The position numbers and the translations under genes are program-made. A DNA stretch of 64,000 bases from Engraulis encrasicolus (Eukaryota; Chordata; Actinopteri; Clupeiformes; Engraulidae), in contig NC_085876.1 in NCBI RefSeq assembly GCF_034702125.1, forward strand, positions 186,001 through 250,000, written 5' to 3'. Position 1 is the first letter of the stretch. The number at the start of each line of letters is the position of its first letter. Positions 35,801 through 47,672 of this stretch are shown here, in pieces. The notes beneath the pieces are model-generated. The model saw only the letters and a program-made list of their open reading frames with translations. It searched no databases and had not been told where the DNA came from.

Positions 35801-36330
35801 ATGTAGTTGCTGCCAAAGGTGGTTCTACAAAGTATTAAGCAAAGGTGAATACTTTTGTAAAAATGATTTCATTGTTTTTTATTTCTATAAATTTTCAAAA
35901 CTGTCAAGACAACTTGTTTTTCACATGGTCATAATGGAATAATTTGTGTCGGATTTTGACAACAGAGATTCATTTGTAGCATTTGGAATAAGGCTGTAAG
36001 ATAATAAAATGTGAAAAAAGTGAAGCGCTGTGAATACTTTCCGGATTGACTGTATATATGGCCTGAGATGGTTTTCAGGCTCTTCTAGACCCCCCTGGCG
36101 TTACACTGCTGCAGTTGTTCCTCCATCTTCCTCCTATAGCTGTTTTCCCCTCTTTAATTCTCTGTTTCAGTTCTCTCTGCACCGTCTTCATCTGCTCCCT
36201 ATTCCCTGACTTGAAAGCCCCCCTTTTGTCCCTGAGGAGGGCCTTAATGTCAGGAGTTATCCATGGTTTATTATTGGAAAACAATGAAACTGTCTTTGTG
36301 AGTATGAACCATTGATATTGCAATTTGTTT
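32829..36330 (-). mobile_element. Jockey-superfamily LINE split by a palindromic insertion
   Basis: On the minus strand: a linker before the reverse transcriptase at 36323-36075 (NNKPWITPDIKALLRDKR, typical between endonuclease and RT), the palindrome at 34768-36052, then ELTRDQEWVNNLHRFFNRFD and an open RT frame at 34542-33766 ([44 protein letters not shown], catalytic FSDDSA). The thumb is frame-broken (33527-33249) and the 3' end is (CTTA)n with a GGGATAATAAAGG-type tail at 32829-32865. 5' truncated before the linker. A decayed copy, not a host gene. Confidence 0.87.
34768..36052. mobile_element. Tc1-derived near-perfect palindrome, 1285 bp
   Basis: TA at 34766-34767 and 36053-36054; ends CAGTCAATCCGGAAAGTATT / AATACTTTCCGGATTGACTG. 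The two halves are reverse complements along nearly their whole length (about 624 bp each) around a loop of about 35 bp at 35392-35426. The plus-strand half contains KHGSGTDIVWGYMDAVN, related to the GGGSVMVWGC block of Tc1-like transposases, so both arms descend from one transposase fragment. No element half is coding. Confidence 0.93.
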
Positions 36331-36368
36331 TATGTTTGGCATGTTACCACTGATTTTATTGTAGGCCT

Positions 36369-37063
<695 letters not shown>

Positions 37064-37480
37064 TTGGCCTATATTTCAGTACATATGACCTCATTTGCAT
37101 ATTAAATCATCATATTTCGGAAAACTTGGGATACAAAAATATTTGCCTCAATGTGGGATATCAACTGTAAAAGTTTCAAATCAATATATGCCATAGTTTA
37201 AAATTAGACCCTATTCAGCTAGTATCTCCCATAATGTCTGCCTATGGAAAAAAAGAATGTGAAATCTCCAAATTTGACCTTAAGAAAAAATATGTTCCAC
37301 TAAATATATATTGGTAGATTTTGTGATGCAAGGGGGGTTAACGATCACAAACAATTTGGAACCGTTACTATTGGAATTCGTCCCATGTTTTTCCCCTTTT
37401 TTTGAGCTAGATTGACTGGCCTTGTGTCTTACAAGTTCTCAATTTTACAGACTAAGTGTATGTAAATAGCAACAGTGGAG
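37064..37480. other. Unassigned sequence, no gene
   Basis: AT-rich; nothing recognised. Confidence 0.35.
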
Positions 37481-37489
37481 ATGGAGTAG

Positions 37490-37676
37490 ATGTTGCATTA
37501 CATATTCCTCTGTATTTTCGAAGTGAAAGTCAAAACCCAATTCGGAAACTCCAACTCCTATTGTCATTGTGACACAGCACTCCACAGCACACAAGTGAAC
37601 ACTGCACACAACGAAATTGCATTTATGCCTCACCCCTAATGGCGCGCCCCAAGGGAGCAGTGCGGCGGGACAGTAC
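37490..37676 (-). mobile_element. tRNA-derived SINE, 3' part
   Basis: On the minus strand: GTCCCGCCGCACTGCTCCC, AATTTCGTTGTGTGCAGTG, CACTTGTGTGCTGTGGAGTG and GACAATAGGAGTTGGAG. It continues the SINE whose head is at 39513-39655; the two parts are separated by later insertions at GGTAC. Confidence 0.75.
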
Positions 37677-37907
37677 CATCAAAGACGGTGGAATTTTGAT
37701 AAAGAGGATTCAAAACACGCCCACCCAATACAAAAGAGTGAGCTCAAGTTGGGTCTCCTAAGGGGGCTTTGTCCCCCCCTTCTTCTATTTTTGAGGTGTT
37801 TCCACAAGAAGCGCGCTACCGCCATCTACAGCGCTAAGGGGACTTCATTTATTCTCAACATCAGGACTCTGAAGGTCTCCTAACCTGAAAAGAACTGGAA
37901 TGACGTA
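37677..37907. repeat. Interspersed repeat E, copy 1
   Basis: GTCTCCTAAGGGGG, TTGTCCCCCCCTTCTTCT and CTACCGCCATCTACA phrases are shared in order with 46200-46545. It sits between the SINE 3' part and the Tc1 element. Confidence 0.65.
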
Positions 37908-39506
37908 CAGTGAGTCCAATATGTATTTGATCCCTTGCTGATTTTGCCGATTTGCCCACTAATAAAGACATGATCAGTCTATAAATTTATGATAATATGT
38001 ATTCAAACATGGAGAGACAGAATATCAAAAAGAAATTCCAGAAAATAAATTAAAATAATTTATTTTAATTTATTTGTATTTACTGTAGGCAAATAAGTAT
38101 TTGACCCCTCTAGCTAAAGAAGATAAAGTGCTTTGTGGCAAAGCCCTAGTTGTCTAGCACTGAGGTCAGATGCTTCTTTTAGTTGATGACAATGTTTGTG
38201 CATATAGTAGAAAATATTTTAGCCCGTTTTTCTTTGCAGATTATCTCTAAAACATTAGTAGTTTGAGGCTGTGGCTTGGCAAATGAGAGGTTCAGTTCTC
38301 TCCATAGAATTACTATAGGGTTAATATTTGGAGTAGGCCACTTCCCGACTTTAATATGCTTCTTATTGAGCCACTCCTTCGTTGCTTTGACTGTATGTTG
38401 TGTATTATTGTCATGTTGGGAGATCCAAAAATGGCCCACCCATCAGTGTAGTGGTGGAGGGAAGGACGTTTGCACTCAGGATTGCACATTACATCTCTCC
38501 CTCCATCCATTCATTGACGATGTGAAGTTGTCCTGTGCCTTGGCCAGACAAACACCCTCAAACCATAATGATACCACTTTCATGCATGATGGTGAGGAGG
38601 GTGTTCTTGGGATCATAGACAGCAGTACTCTTTCTCAAAACACATTGAATTGTGTTAATGCCAAACAGCTTGATTTTGGTTTCATCTGACTACAGCACCT
38701 CCTTATCATATCCTAAACCAGTCTGATGTCCCTTGGCAAACCTCAAGTGGGACTGCACAGGTTCCTTCTGAAGTAGAGGTACCATGTGTGCACTACAGGA
38801 TTTTAAACCTCTGTGGCATTAAGTGAAACCAATAATTTTCTTGATGATTTTGGTCCCAAAAGATTTGATATCATTGCCTGGTTCATCCTGTACTGATCAG
38901 GTGCTTTCTTTCTGTTCTCATGATTATCAAATCCCTACGAAAAGTCAAATCTTGTATAGAACCCCAGACAGGCTGATGGATGGTAATTTTGTATTCCTTA
39001 CATTTTGGAAGAAATGCATCAACAGCTGGGTCATTAATACCTAGTCTCTTTCTTGTGGCTTTGCAGCCCATTTAATCTTTGTTCAGGTCTAAAATCGTGT
39101 CCCTGATATCATTTGACCACTATTTGGTCTTTCCCATGCTGGTGAGGTTGGAGTGTGACTGATTCACTCATACTATGGACTGATTCTGCTGATTCAATGT
39201 GTCTTTTATGCATGTTAGTATGTACAGGTGTCTTTAATTCAGATGACAAGTTGATCGGAAGTGCCCATCTTGTCTGTGGGCCCGGAACTGTAATCAGTTG
39301 GCAGGGGATCAAATACTTATTTTGCTCGATGAAATGGAAATAAATTAATATATACTATTTTAAGTTAATTTCTGGATTTTCTTTTTGATATTCTTTCTCT
39401 CCATATTAGAATACATATCATCATAACATTTATTGACTGATCATGTCTTTGTTAGTAGGCAAACCAACAAAATCAGCAAGGGATCAAATACTTATTGGAC
39501 TCACTG
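37908..39506 (-). mobile_element. Tc1-like transposon with both ends, decayed transposase
   Basis: TA on both sides (37906-37907, 39507-39508) and long inverted ends beginning CAGTGAGTCCAATA and including GATCAAATACTTATT-type text. On the minus strand the C-terminal transposase region reads QHDNNTQHTVKATKEWL, then LWRELNLSFAK and ICKEKRAKI (38439-38179), equivalent to the QDNDPKHT, LWRELK and ICKEEWAKI blocks of the family; the catalytic residues in the NPIE region are altered (NINPIV). The N-terminal part is broken by stops and shifts. 1599 bp, the usual Tc1 length. Confidence 0.88.
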
Positions 39507-39512
39507 TATCTC

Positions 39513-39655
39513 TGGTACCATGCTCAGGGTACCTTAGTCATGGAGGAGGATGGGGGAGAGCACTGAAGAATTACTGCCCCCACCAACCTGGCGGGTCGGG
39601 ATTTGAACCGGCAACCTTTGGGCTACAATTCTGACGCCCTAACCGCTTACCCATG
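39513..39655 (-). mobile_element. tRNA-derived SINE, 5' head
   Basis: The minus strand has a tRNA-like head (TAAGCGGTTAGGGCGTC A-box region; GCCGGTTCAAATCCCGACC B-box region), then GTGCTCTCCCCCATCCTCC and CCCTGAGCATGGTACC, where it breaks off. The 3' part is at 37490-37676. Confidence 0.8.
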
Positions 39656-39960
39656 ACTGCCCAATAGCGAACTTAGTAGCGATAGCTGGAGAAGTGGCAA
39701 GTGTAATGGTGAATATATTCAGACAAATAAAAGCAGTGGTTATTGATTCTTTTTTAAATGCCCTGGGCTGTTTATTAATACAAAGTAATTTCATATTTGA
39801 TGCACTTTGGACATGGCGTTCCCCTCTTGTGCACAAATGCATTTTATTATACCTTAAAAAAAGTTTTAAAAAAACAGACAATAAAATAAGAATGCCATTT
39901 TCCATTGCCATTTTGGACCAGGTCATTATAAACAAGAGATTTCACCTGAACAACATTTTT

Positions 39961-39978
39961 AGGGGGGGGGGGGGGGGG
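39961..39978 (+). repeat. Poly-G run, 18 nt
   Basis: Uninterrupted G18, a site of likely length errors in sequencing. Confidence 0.9.
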
Positions 39979-40093
39979 ATGGCAAAGACCATCATAGCAA
40001 AGAACAATAGACTCTTTAACATTATAAGGCTTAGCAGTGACACAATTAGCAGGTGGAGAGCTGAGAGCTTTTGGTTGGCCCTGAGGAGAGATA

Positions 40094-40386
40094 TAGAGTG
40101 CATTCCAATATGCACACTCCCGTCCTCCACTTGTGCTTGTGACCTCGTCCTGCCTCCTGGCCCCTCCTCCGTGGAGAAAAAAATAAAGTTTCCCAGCTGT
40201 CAGCCTAGCCACAACAATTTTTGGGGGACTGTTTTTCATTCACAATCTCAATTGCAAATGAGAAAATGACATTAGAATTGTGATTTTGCAAGATATTGAA
40301 TTAATTTTCTGTCGTAAGTCACATCATGAGGTCATAAGCAGGCAAGTGAGCAAGGGAGGACGGAAGACCGCAGATTAGAATCTACC
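40094..40386. mobile_element. MITE family C, copy 2
   Basis: Ends TGCATTCCAATATGCACACT / GATTAGAATCTACCC, with the same interior words (CAGCTGTCAGCCTAGCCACAAC, AAGCAGGCAAGTGAGCAAGG) as the other copies. Confidence 0.75.
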
Positions 40387-40389
40387 CAT

Positions 40390-41170
40390 TATCAAGGAGG
40401 AAAATCTGAGGCACCATGGGTAAAGTTTAAAACTAAGTTGACAAAAAAGGAAAAAGACAACTCTTTACTCTTTCAAAAAATGTCTATCTTTCCTTCCTGC
40501 CATTGATCCATTTGGTTATACGAGTGTCCACGACTGCCGTGGGTTTGTGGAATCCTTGACGTTTTTAAAAGCAAATACAGTATGTGGGGGTCAAGTGGTG
40601 CAAAGACAGCTAATGTCAAATTAATTACCGGAAATTGTACAACATTTCCATGGAACGAATATTTTTCTTTAATCTAATCCAGCAATAACAATACTTTTAA
40701 TCCTTACTATAGTGGTATTAGCTGTGATTGTACCACTAGACTTCTGGTACTAAAAAAACCTGTTAAAGACGTCAAAAGACAAACAGCATGTCTCTGCAAA
40801 AAAAAAAATTAAGGGAGAAAAAAAAACAAAAAAACAATACTCTTTGAAACTTCTCTTGCTTTCCTTTCTTTTTTCCATTGATTTGTATGGCCCGCTGACA
40901 GCTATTTTCGGGCCTGGGACAAGATCATCTGAAAGGTCTCCCCTCTCAATACATGCAATGTAATGGGGACCCAATTCTGTCACCCGCCCCCAAACACACA
41001 CCGCCTCACCGGTGGGCCTGTGACTGTCCATGAGTAGTGGATCTACGACAAAAGGACCCCGTTTCTCGAAACCAGTTAGCAACTTAGTAGGTTGTCAATG
41101 GAAAATTGCATTGCAACCAAGTAAGTTGATGCTTTTGAGAAACAGGGCCCTGGTCTCTGAGTGAGGAGGA
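40390..41170 (-). other. Probable 3' UTR region of the gabpb2-like gene
   Basis: Directly downstream of the gabpb2-like stop codon on the minus strand. No long frame and no bounded repeat; no clear minus-strand polyadenylation signal found. Confidence 0.4.
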
Positions 41171-41551
41171 CTAGGAGGAGGAGGAAGACACTTCCACAAA
41201 CGTGAGCTGCTGCTCAGTGTCCAGCTCCTCTGTCTTGACGATCACCGTCCCCTCCCCCTCCTCCGACAGCACCAGCAACTCCTGCTGCTGCTCCTCATCG
41301 TGTGCCGTGCTGCCGTCAAGCACCTCCTCTTCCTCAACCACCACCTCCTGTGGAATGCCCACTCCCTCTTCCTCTTCTTCCTCCTCCTCCTCAGCATGGA
41401 CTGCAATGCCGTTGCTATGGCCACTGCTGCCATTGCTCATGGCCTCCAGTTTGATGCGATACTGCTCCGCCTCCTCTTCCTTCCGCTGCAGCTGCTGTCG
41501 GTACTCTTGAGCTTTACGGTTCGCCTCTTGGAGCTGACGCTGCAGCAGCAC
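41171..41551 (-). CDS. gabpb2: gabpb2-like terminal coding exon
   Basis: The acceptor is TTGATTCTGTGCAG (AG at 41553-41552), phase 0, and TAG is at 41173-41171; 126 residues. Residues 1-38 form the coiled coil; then a Ser/Gly spacer, a run of nine Glu, further acidic blocks with hydrophobic residues (QEVVVEEEEVLD, GTVIVKTEEL) resembling an activation domain, and a terminal run of Ser. The C-rich opposite strand gives spurious frames. Confidence 0.92.
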   Translation of the reverse strand: MLLQRQLQEANRKAQEYRQQLQRKEEEAEQYRIKLEAMSNGSSGHSNGIAVHAEEEEEEEEEGVGIPQEVVVEEEEVLDGSTAHDEEQQQELLVLSEEGEGTVIVKTEELDTEQQLTFVEVSSSSS

Positions 41552-44500
41552 CTGCACAGAATCAACAACAAGGAAATCAATCAACTAATCAATCTACTAT
41601 TCAACTTGCCTGGTTACTGCAAATTCCGTAGGGGGCTGTCAGCCAATTCCAGACCCAATCCAAACTAGTAGGAGATTGCACTTCTCCTACCTGAATATTT
41701 CCGCTCCTGTCCCTGACAGTTGAAGTGGGAGTTGTACAATCATGGCAACCACTGCGGTTTAGCTGACTTTCAGCGAGGTGTTTTGATACAAGCCAAAAGC
41801 CATAATATCTAATATTCTGCCATGTGTTACATTTATGTTGACACAATCATGTAATAACATGAAGAACTGTGTTTGGAACAGCTGCACACAAGAGAGATCA
41901 AGTTTCACAATTTTTTGACATTTTAAATAACGGCTCAATGGGCACCGCCATTATCATCCGACTTAGATTTGTTGATGTGAGAGTAGTGTGAGTCCCGCCG
42001 ACTTCGCTAGTTGGAGCTTCCACTTCGACTGGCGTTCCAGAGCATTTTTCGTAGTAGGAGGTTTAATAAGTGCAACCTCCTACTAGTTTAGATTGGGTCT
42101 GGAATGTGCCATGTGATTAGGTCTGGTGGTAACCAGGAAAGGTCGGAATACTTGGCCATTATGACACCCTGTCAAGCTCTCTGATTGGATAGAGACAAAG
42201 GTCAGACTACTTTGCCATTATGACACACCGTCCCTATTCCTGATTGGACAGAGACAGGGACCATGATCTGGTCCGTTTCTGAGCAAAGCTTCCATACTGT
42301 CTTTAGTTTAGTTCATTTAGTTTAGTTCAACAGGGACCATGCACAATACACATTGATTACAGAAGTAAAAAGATGGCTTGTGCCAGATTATCAAAAAAAA
42401 AAAAAAAGGTTCAAACGTACTTTATTTGCCATTTGTTAGTAGTCCAAGCACAGGAATTCTTGTGCAGGCTCTCTGAGTCAATAAATAGAATTAAATAGAA
42501 AAATATGAAGACAAAATACATTAAAAAGTGGTCAAAAAAAAAATAAAAAAAAAATAAAAAAAAATCATGATATTCATGAATACGTATGTAAAAACAACAC
42601 GTCTCAAAAGAGTAGGGACGGGGACAATAAAAGGCAGCAAATGTCGAGGAAGACTAAAAACAAAACAAAAGACAACACTTAACAGTTAAATACATTAACT
42701 GATGAGATGCTTTTATATAAAAAAACAGTGTTAATTCCTATCTTGGACATGATTTCACCAGCTTAAATGGTGGGTGTATTCCTTGTCATGTTTTGCCATG
42801 TTTTCCTTTCTGTAGTGCTTACAGTGTGACAGGTCTTGACCAAAAGCCCACCATTTTATCACCTGCTGGTCCTTATGATGGAGCCAAACTGTTAAAACAT
42901 AGTAGAGAATGCAATTTGACCTTACTATGTGGCAGTAATCGAAGATCTCCCTTCAAAATATAATGCATGAGTGGCTTTTCATGCTGTTTAAAACCCATTT
43001 ATACCATTCAGCACTGTATTTAACTCTACAGACGAGTGAGGACATCTTAACCAATGCACTACTGCACCCACATGCCATCATGGAGGCTGACTTTTGTAGT
43101 TAGCACTAACACAAGTTGGATGGTCCATTTTCACTGTAGCACAGGATGTGCAATGGACGTCTACAACTTCTGCTGACTTCTGTAAGCAAAGGACAGTTTC
43201 CCATGTCTTCTGGGTCTATTTCAAGTGAGCTCAGGTGCATAGGAGAATGTTACACCCCTGTATCATTTGCATGCATGAAGCACTCTTAATATTGTCAATT
43301 TTCAATAGCTCTAATTCCTGGAGTGCTAGAGTGAGACTACAGCCAATATATATTTCATGATGCTATGAAGCTATACAATGATTTTAATGACAAAAATATG
43401 TCTTATATACACTGAATCGCAGTAAATCAAAGGGAATTAAAAAATATATGTAATAACTATGGTAATTATTCCCTTTGCATTTTTAATTCTGAGTAACTCA
43501 GCCTCTCTGTGATGATCTTATATCTGGACACTCATATTGTCCATCAGTACAATTCATTTTGAAATGTTCTTCTTTGTTGTTTTATCTTATTTGGATGTTT
43601 CCTAAGTTTCACTGATCCCTGTCCCAACTTACTTGAGACGTGTTGCATTTATCAAATTAGAAATGAGTACATATGTCCCCCAAAACAATATTTTTTACAA
43701 CACTTTTTTCAACACTTAATATGTCGTCTTTTCACTATTCTCCATCTAATGAATAGATTGGATGTTTTGAAAATGATAGCATTTTGATTTTATTCACTGT
43801 TTACCAAACGTCCCAACTTCACCGGAGTTGGGGTTTGTAGTTTAGGTAGATCATCAGTTTCCATCATTTACAGAAAATTAATTGAACACAGTTCGAGGGC
43901 TCTATCAGTGGAATCTATATGGAATAGGGAACTGGGGGAATTAGATCTTTGAGTAGACTGGGACTCGGTTTGGTCTAATTTAAGTTTGACTTCTAAGAAC
44001 CTTGCACATCAACTGATCCACTTTAAAACCATTCACAGAGCATACATTACACCTTATAGAAGGTTTCAGATGAAACTGCAGGCTTCATATGACTGTCATA
44101 TTTGCAATTGTTCCTCACCTGGAACATTCTTACATATGTTTTGGAGTTGTCCCATCATATCCGATTTCTGGTCTCATGTAAATTCTGTATTATCCCAGTT
44201 GTTTGATATTTCCTATTTTCCTAACCCTGCTCTTTGTCTCCTTAATGATACGTCTGATATTCCTCTTAAACTTGTTCAATGTAAAATGCTTTTCGCTGGC
44301 TTTACGTCTGCAAAGAAAACAATTACAAAACACTGGTTCACTCCTGATATTTGTAAGAAGTCCTTTTGGATACACAGCCTTACTAAAATTGTCAATATGG
44401 AACTGACAACTGCACGTCTGAACAAAGCTCGACCTGCTACTGTGGAATCCTGGAAACAGTTTTCATTTAAGTTAATTTCTTGGATGAGATGTTAGGTCAT

Positions 44501-46901
44501 ATTACCATGCCTTATCCATCATTCTGCCATGTAAAAGTCCAGTTTTATATTTTCTTTCTTTTCTAGTGTTTCACTATTGTTGTATGATGATCCTCAATAT
44601 GTCTGTAACCCTACACCACACCCCACCCCCCCTTTCCCCTGTTGAAAATCAATAAAATATTGATCACAAAAAAAATACAGTAACATAAACAAATAAACAA
44701 GTAAGCACATTTTAGGTTACTGGGTAGACTATTCCATGTTTTGGTTGCCCTAAAAGAGAAACGGAACGATTGTGTTGAACTACAGGCAGTATGGGAGTTC
44801 CCAGGCTACTATTCAACCAATTAATCAATCAATCAATCAATGAGCCCATTCACATGCACATCAGTAAACCATTTTTTCAACTAATCGGTTTATTCAAGTG
44901 CTCAAGTGAACAGAATTTATAATCTGCTCATTTATTATTATTATCTTGTAGTTGGCGCAGCAAGTCCTTCACAAAAACAAGAATGAATGAATGAATGAAT
45001 GAATGAATGAATGAATGAGTTTCCCAAGTCATAATTGGTCTTACAAAGATTGTGATAGCAGTCCTGCAGGAGTGATGGCAACTGCAAACAATTCATCAGC
45101 ATACACAAAAGGTAGCACTGCCCAGAAACTACTCTCAATGAATCCCTTTGACTTAATGGAGTATGTGTCAAAACGGACAAGCAGAGATAAAATTTTGTTT
45201 TTCTCATTCCAAATGCTATTCGTCCCGGACTCAAGTATTTATAGGTGGCTTTTACAGCACAGGTGACAGCTATGGTTCTGCTTTGGACTTACCAACCATC
45301 GTCATACTTTTTAAAAATCTGCAACTTGTGTGCATTTTATAACATTAAAAACTGCACTACCCAGCATTCACAACCTTTATAACCCATGATAGCCCATGTC
45401 TGATACACGCCACCCCAGGCACACACACTGCACGCTGCTGCCATCTGGCCACGACACCAGCAGACTACGGGAGTTTCTTCCCACAGGTCATTAAGATGCT
45501 TTAAGATGCATTAAGGTGAAGTGCCATAGACAAGAGTCAGGTCTCTCTCACAGAATTCTCCTCCACCTTTCATCTCTTTTTGTTAAGCCACCTTTTTACT
45601 GAGCAGACTTGTTCTACCTCCTCACTACATTGTTGTCTTTGTGGGACTTTATATGACAATAAAATATCCTACTACATACTGCATACTTACTACATACTTA
45701 CTTGTTTACACATGTTTGAAGCCTATTTTTGAAGACTGAAACTTTCGGCCCCTTTGCAACTCTAAATGCGCCGAGCACTTTTAGTTACGGCAAACAAAAA
45801 CACAGCAGGTACGATTACGGTTACGGCAGGTAGAGCATGAAACATTAAGGGTAGATTCCAATATGCAGTAAGTTGTGGCTAGGCTGACAGCTGGGAAACT
45901 TTATAGTTTTCTCCACAGAGGCGGAGCGAGGCCACGTCAAGCACAAGTGGAGGACAGAAGTGTGCATATTGGAATGCACGCCAAGTCAAACAATTTTAAC
46001 ATTGGCAATGAGGCGTAACCCAAGATTACAGAGTAAGATGGATCAACCCCCGCCTGCCCAATGCAAATGAGTGTGCTCAAATACAGGCCCTTTCTCAATG
46101 CCCAGTGTTCTAGCCTTGCTAGGACATCGAACATCCAGTGATCGGATAGTCTTTGGTGAAATCCAATCACCAGGTGTTTCACGTCACAGCAGGACTAGAA
46201 CGCTTGCCATTGAGATGGCCCCCCCTGTCTCCTAAGGGGGAGGGGCGTTGTCCCCTCCTTCTTCTCTTTCTGTGGTGCTTGGTGGTGGCTTGCATAGAAT
46301 GTGCACTACCGCCATCTACACCACTAAGGGAATTCAATTTATTGTCAACCCAAAGGGTGGATTCCAATATGCGGACTCCGTCCTCGATCTGTGCTTGGGG
46401 CCTCGCATCTCCGTGGAGAAAACAATTCAGTTTTCCCACGGTCAGCCTAGCCACAACAATTGCTAGGCTGACAGTGAGGAGGCAAGTGAGCAAGGGAGGA
46501 TGGGAGTCCGCATATTGGAATCCACCCAAAGTCTCCTAAACCTACGGTCTCCAAATAGGGCGTTCACCTGACGTCACATGGATCCCGGAAAAGTACAGGC
46601 TTGATTCGTCTCTGCCAATTTGATGCATCACGATCGTGCCCATTGGAAAAGGTAAAGTATGCATGCCCACTACCTAGTAAAGGTAAAGTATGCAGCCCTG
46701 CTTCATCACGATCGTGCCCAATGTCTCTGCCATAACAGTCTTGCTTGTTCTCAATCATTAGGTCATAGTGCAGCATTACCGTGTCATCAGCCTCCAGTGT
46801 GTGATTGTCTGAGATTTCCATCTTTCTTTTCCTGGCCGGGGGTGGCAGGGGTTCCTCCTCCACAATCTCCTCTGCAATTTGATTGGATGTGACCGCCAGC
46901 A
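41171..46901 (-). CDS. gabpb2: GA-binding protein beta subunit-like gene, last two coding exons (partial)
   Basis: GABP-beta proteins pair with the ETS factor GABP-alpha through N-terminal ankyrin repeats and form dimers through a C-terminal leucine-zipper-like coiled coil, regulating transcription in the nucleus. Two minus-strand exons (46901-46780, 41551-41171) join in phase 0 and encode this C-terminal part: LAVTSNQIAEEIVEEEP, a basic PARKRK segment (likely part of the nuclear localisation region), then LQRQLQEANRKAQEYRQQL and AEQYRIKLEAM, the family's coiled coil. The coil is followed by an acidic tail of about 85 residues, which suits GABPB2 better than GABPB1, whose common form ends soon after the coil. 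Ankyrin exons are not visible and should lie further right. The identity as gabpb2 and not gabpb1 is inferred from the tail. Confidence 0.88.
41645..42110. mobile_element. Foldback MITE in the last gabpb2-like intron
   Basis: Inverted ends ATTCCAGACCCAATCCAAAC and GTTTAGATTGGGTCTGGAAT, both followed inward by CTAGTAGGAG / CTCCTACTAG. It begins about 95 bp upstream of the terminal exon's acceptor. Confidence 0.75.
42111..43850. other. Intron sequence, no gene
   Basis: An imperfect 65-bp tandem pair (CTGATTGGANAGAGACA, GCCATTATGACAC) lies at 42140-42265, a LINE-tail-like phrase at 42300-42350 (TTTAGTTCAACAGGGACCATG), and A-rich runs at 42395 and 42535. Nothing coding. Confidence 0.45.
43850..44680 (+). 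mobile_element. L1-type LINE, 3' end of ORF2
   Basis: An open frame of 169 codons (43986-44492) encodes the C-terminal end of a fish L1-like ORF2: HFKTIHRAYITPYRRFQMKL, the CHICN...GTFLHMFWSCP zinc-knuckle-like block, LFAGFTSAKKTI and MELTTARLNKA. The 3' UTR ends AAATCAATAAAATATTGATC followed by A8. 5' truncated; reverse transcriptase and endonuclease are absent. Confidence 0.88.
44690..45848. other. Intron sequence with simple repeats
   Basis: (GAAT)n at 44981-45017 is the only clear repeat. At 45620-45670 is a phrase ending GACAATAAAATATCC like a LINE tail. No exon seen. Confidence 0.4.
45849..45983. mobile_element. MITE family C, copy 3 (internally deleted)
   Basis: Ends AGATTCCAATATGCAG / GTGCATATTGGAATGC; shorter than copies 1-2, having lost one side of the interior. 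Confidence 0.75.
46200..46545. repeat. Interspersed repeat E, copy 2, with nested MITE
   Basis: Shares ordered phrases with 37677-37907. MITE family C copy 4 (46355-46527) interrupts it. Confidence 0.65.
46355..46527. mobile_element. MITE family C, copy 4
   Basis: 173 bp with ends GGGTGGATTCCAATATGCGG / CCGCATATTGGAATCCACCC, the best-preserved ends of the family; flanked by aaa on both sides. Lies in the last gabpb2-like intron. Confidence 0.88.
46780..46901 (-). CDS. gabpb2: gabpb2-like penultimate coding exon
   Basis: 122 nt between acceptor TTATCTCCTCAG (AG at 46903-46902, phase 1) and donor GTAATG (46779 down). It encodes 40 residues plus a split codon, including SNQIAEEIVEEEPLPPPARK. 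This part matches the AEETVISEEPPAK-type segment before the coiled coil in GABPB1/2. Confidence 0.88.
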
Positions 46902-46903
46902 CT

Positions 46904-47360
46904 GAGGAGATAAGAGATCAGAAAGTGAGCGCAAACTTGCACTCTGAAGCAGTAAATGTCCGATATTTATCAGGGGCAGACAGTTCTGCAGTGCTTACTC
47001 TATTGTCCAGACTATTTATTAAAACCCAACTATCTCAGCCTCCGAAGCACATAACATGAAATAAGTTACATTTAAGAGCTAGTACCCTCATCTTGCATTA
47101 GATTGTGTTCATTCAGCTCTAACACAACCATATTTTTTAATAAAAAAAGCTCAAATCTCAAGAGCCCGAATGCAGCGCATATGTCGCTCCAGGCGCCAAA
47201 GGTCAAACAACGTATACGCAGCATCAGGATAATATGGGTTAAACTTTAGTCAAGAGTTTTGAGGTTATGTTCGCTCATAAACATTTGAAGATTCAAGATT
47301 TATTTTCTTACATTTCATTGTAGGTCTAGAGAGAGAAATTCCTTGTATTTTGTCTCCTGA
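46904..47360. other. gabpb2-like intron sequence
   Basis: No exon or bounded repeat found immediately upstream of the penultimate exon. Confidence 0.35.
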
Positions 47361-47368
47361 AAAGATAA

Positions 47369-47488
<120 letters not shown>

Positions 47489-47672
47489 GAGCGAGAAAAA
47501 AAGTGCCTTGGCTGTCTTCAGCATTGTGATGGACATTTTATTATTCATATATATCCTGTATTTGAATGCAAGAACATTATTATTATACTATACATATGAT
47601 ATATATAATATATTGTATAAACAGTGTTTTGCATAATTATTTGGAACAGGCCATTTTAAGGTTTTTATTTAA

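Noticed and set aside
39694..40269. 191-codon plus-strand frame
   Set aside because: It runs through a G18 tract and into MITE family C. A short segment (RLFNIIRLSSDTISRW) faintly recalls hAT transposases but is too weak to call.
41202..41668. Plus-strand Ser/Cys- and Leu-rich frames of 102 and 122 codons
   Set aside because: They are antisense to the acidic tail exon of the gabpb2-like gene.
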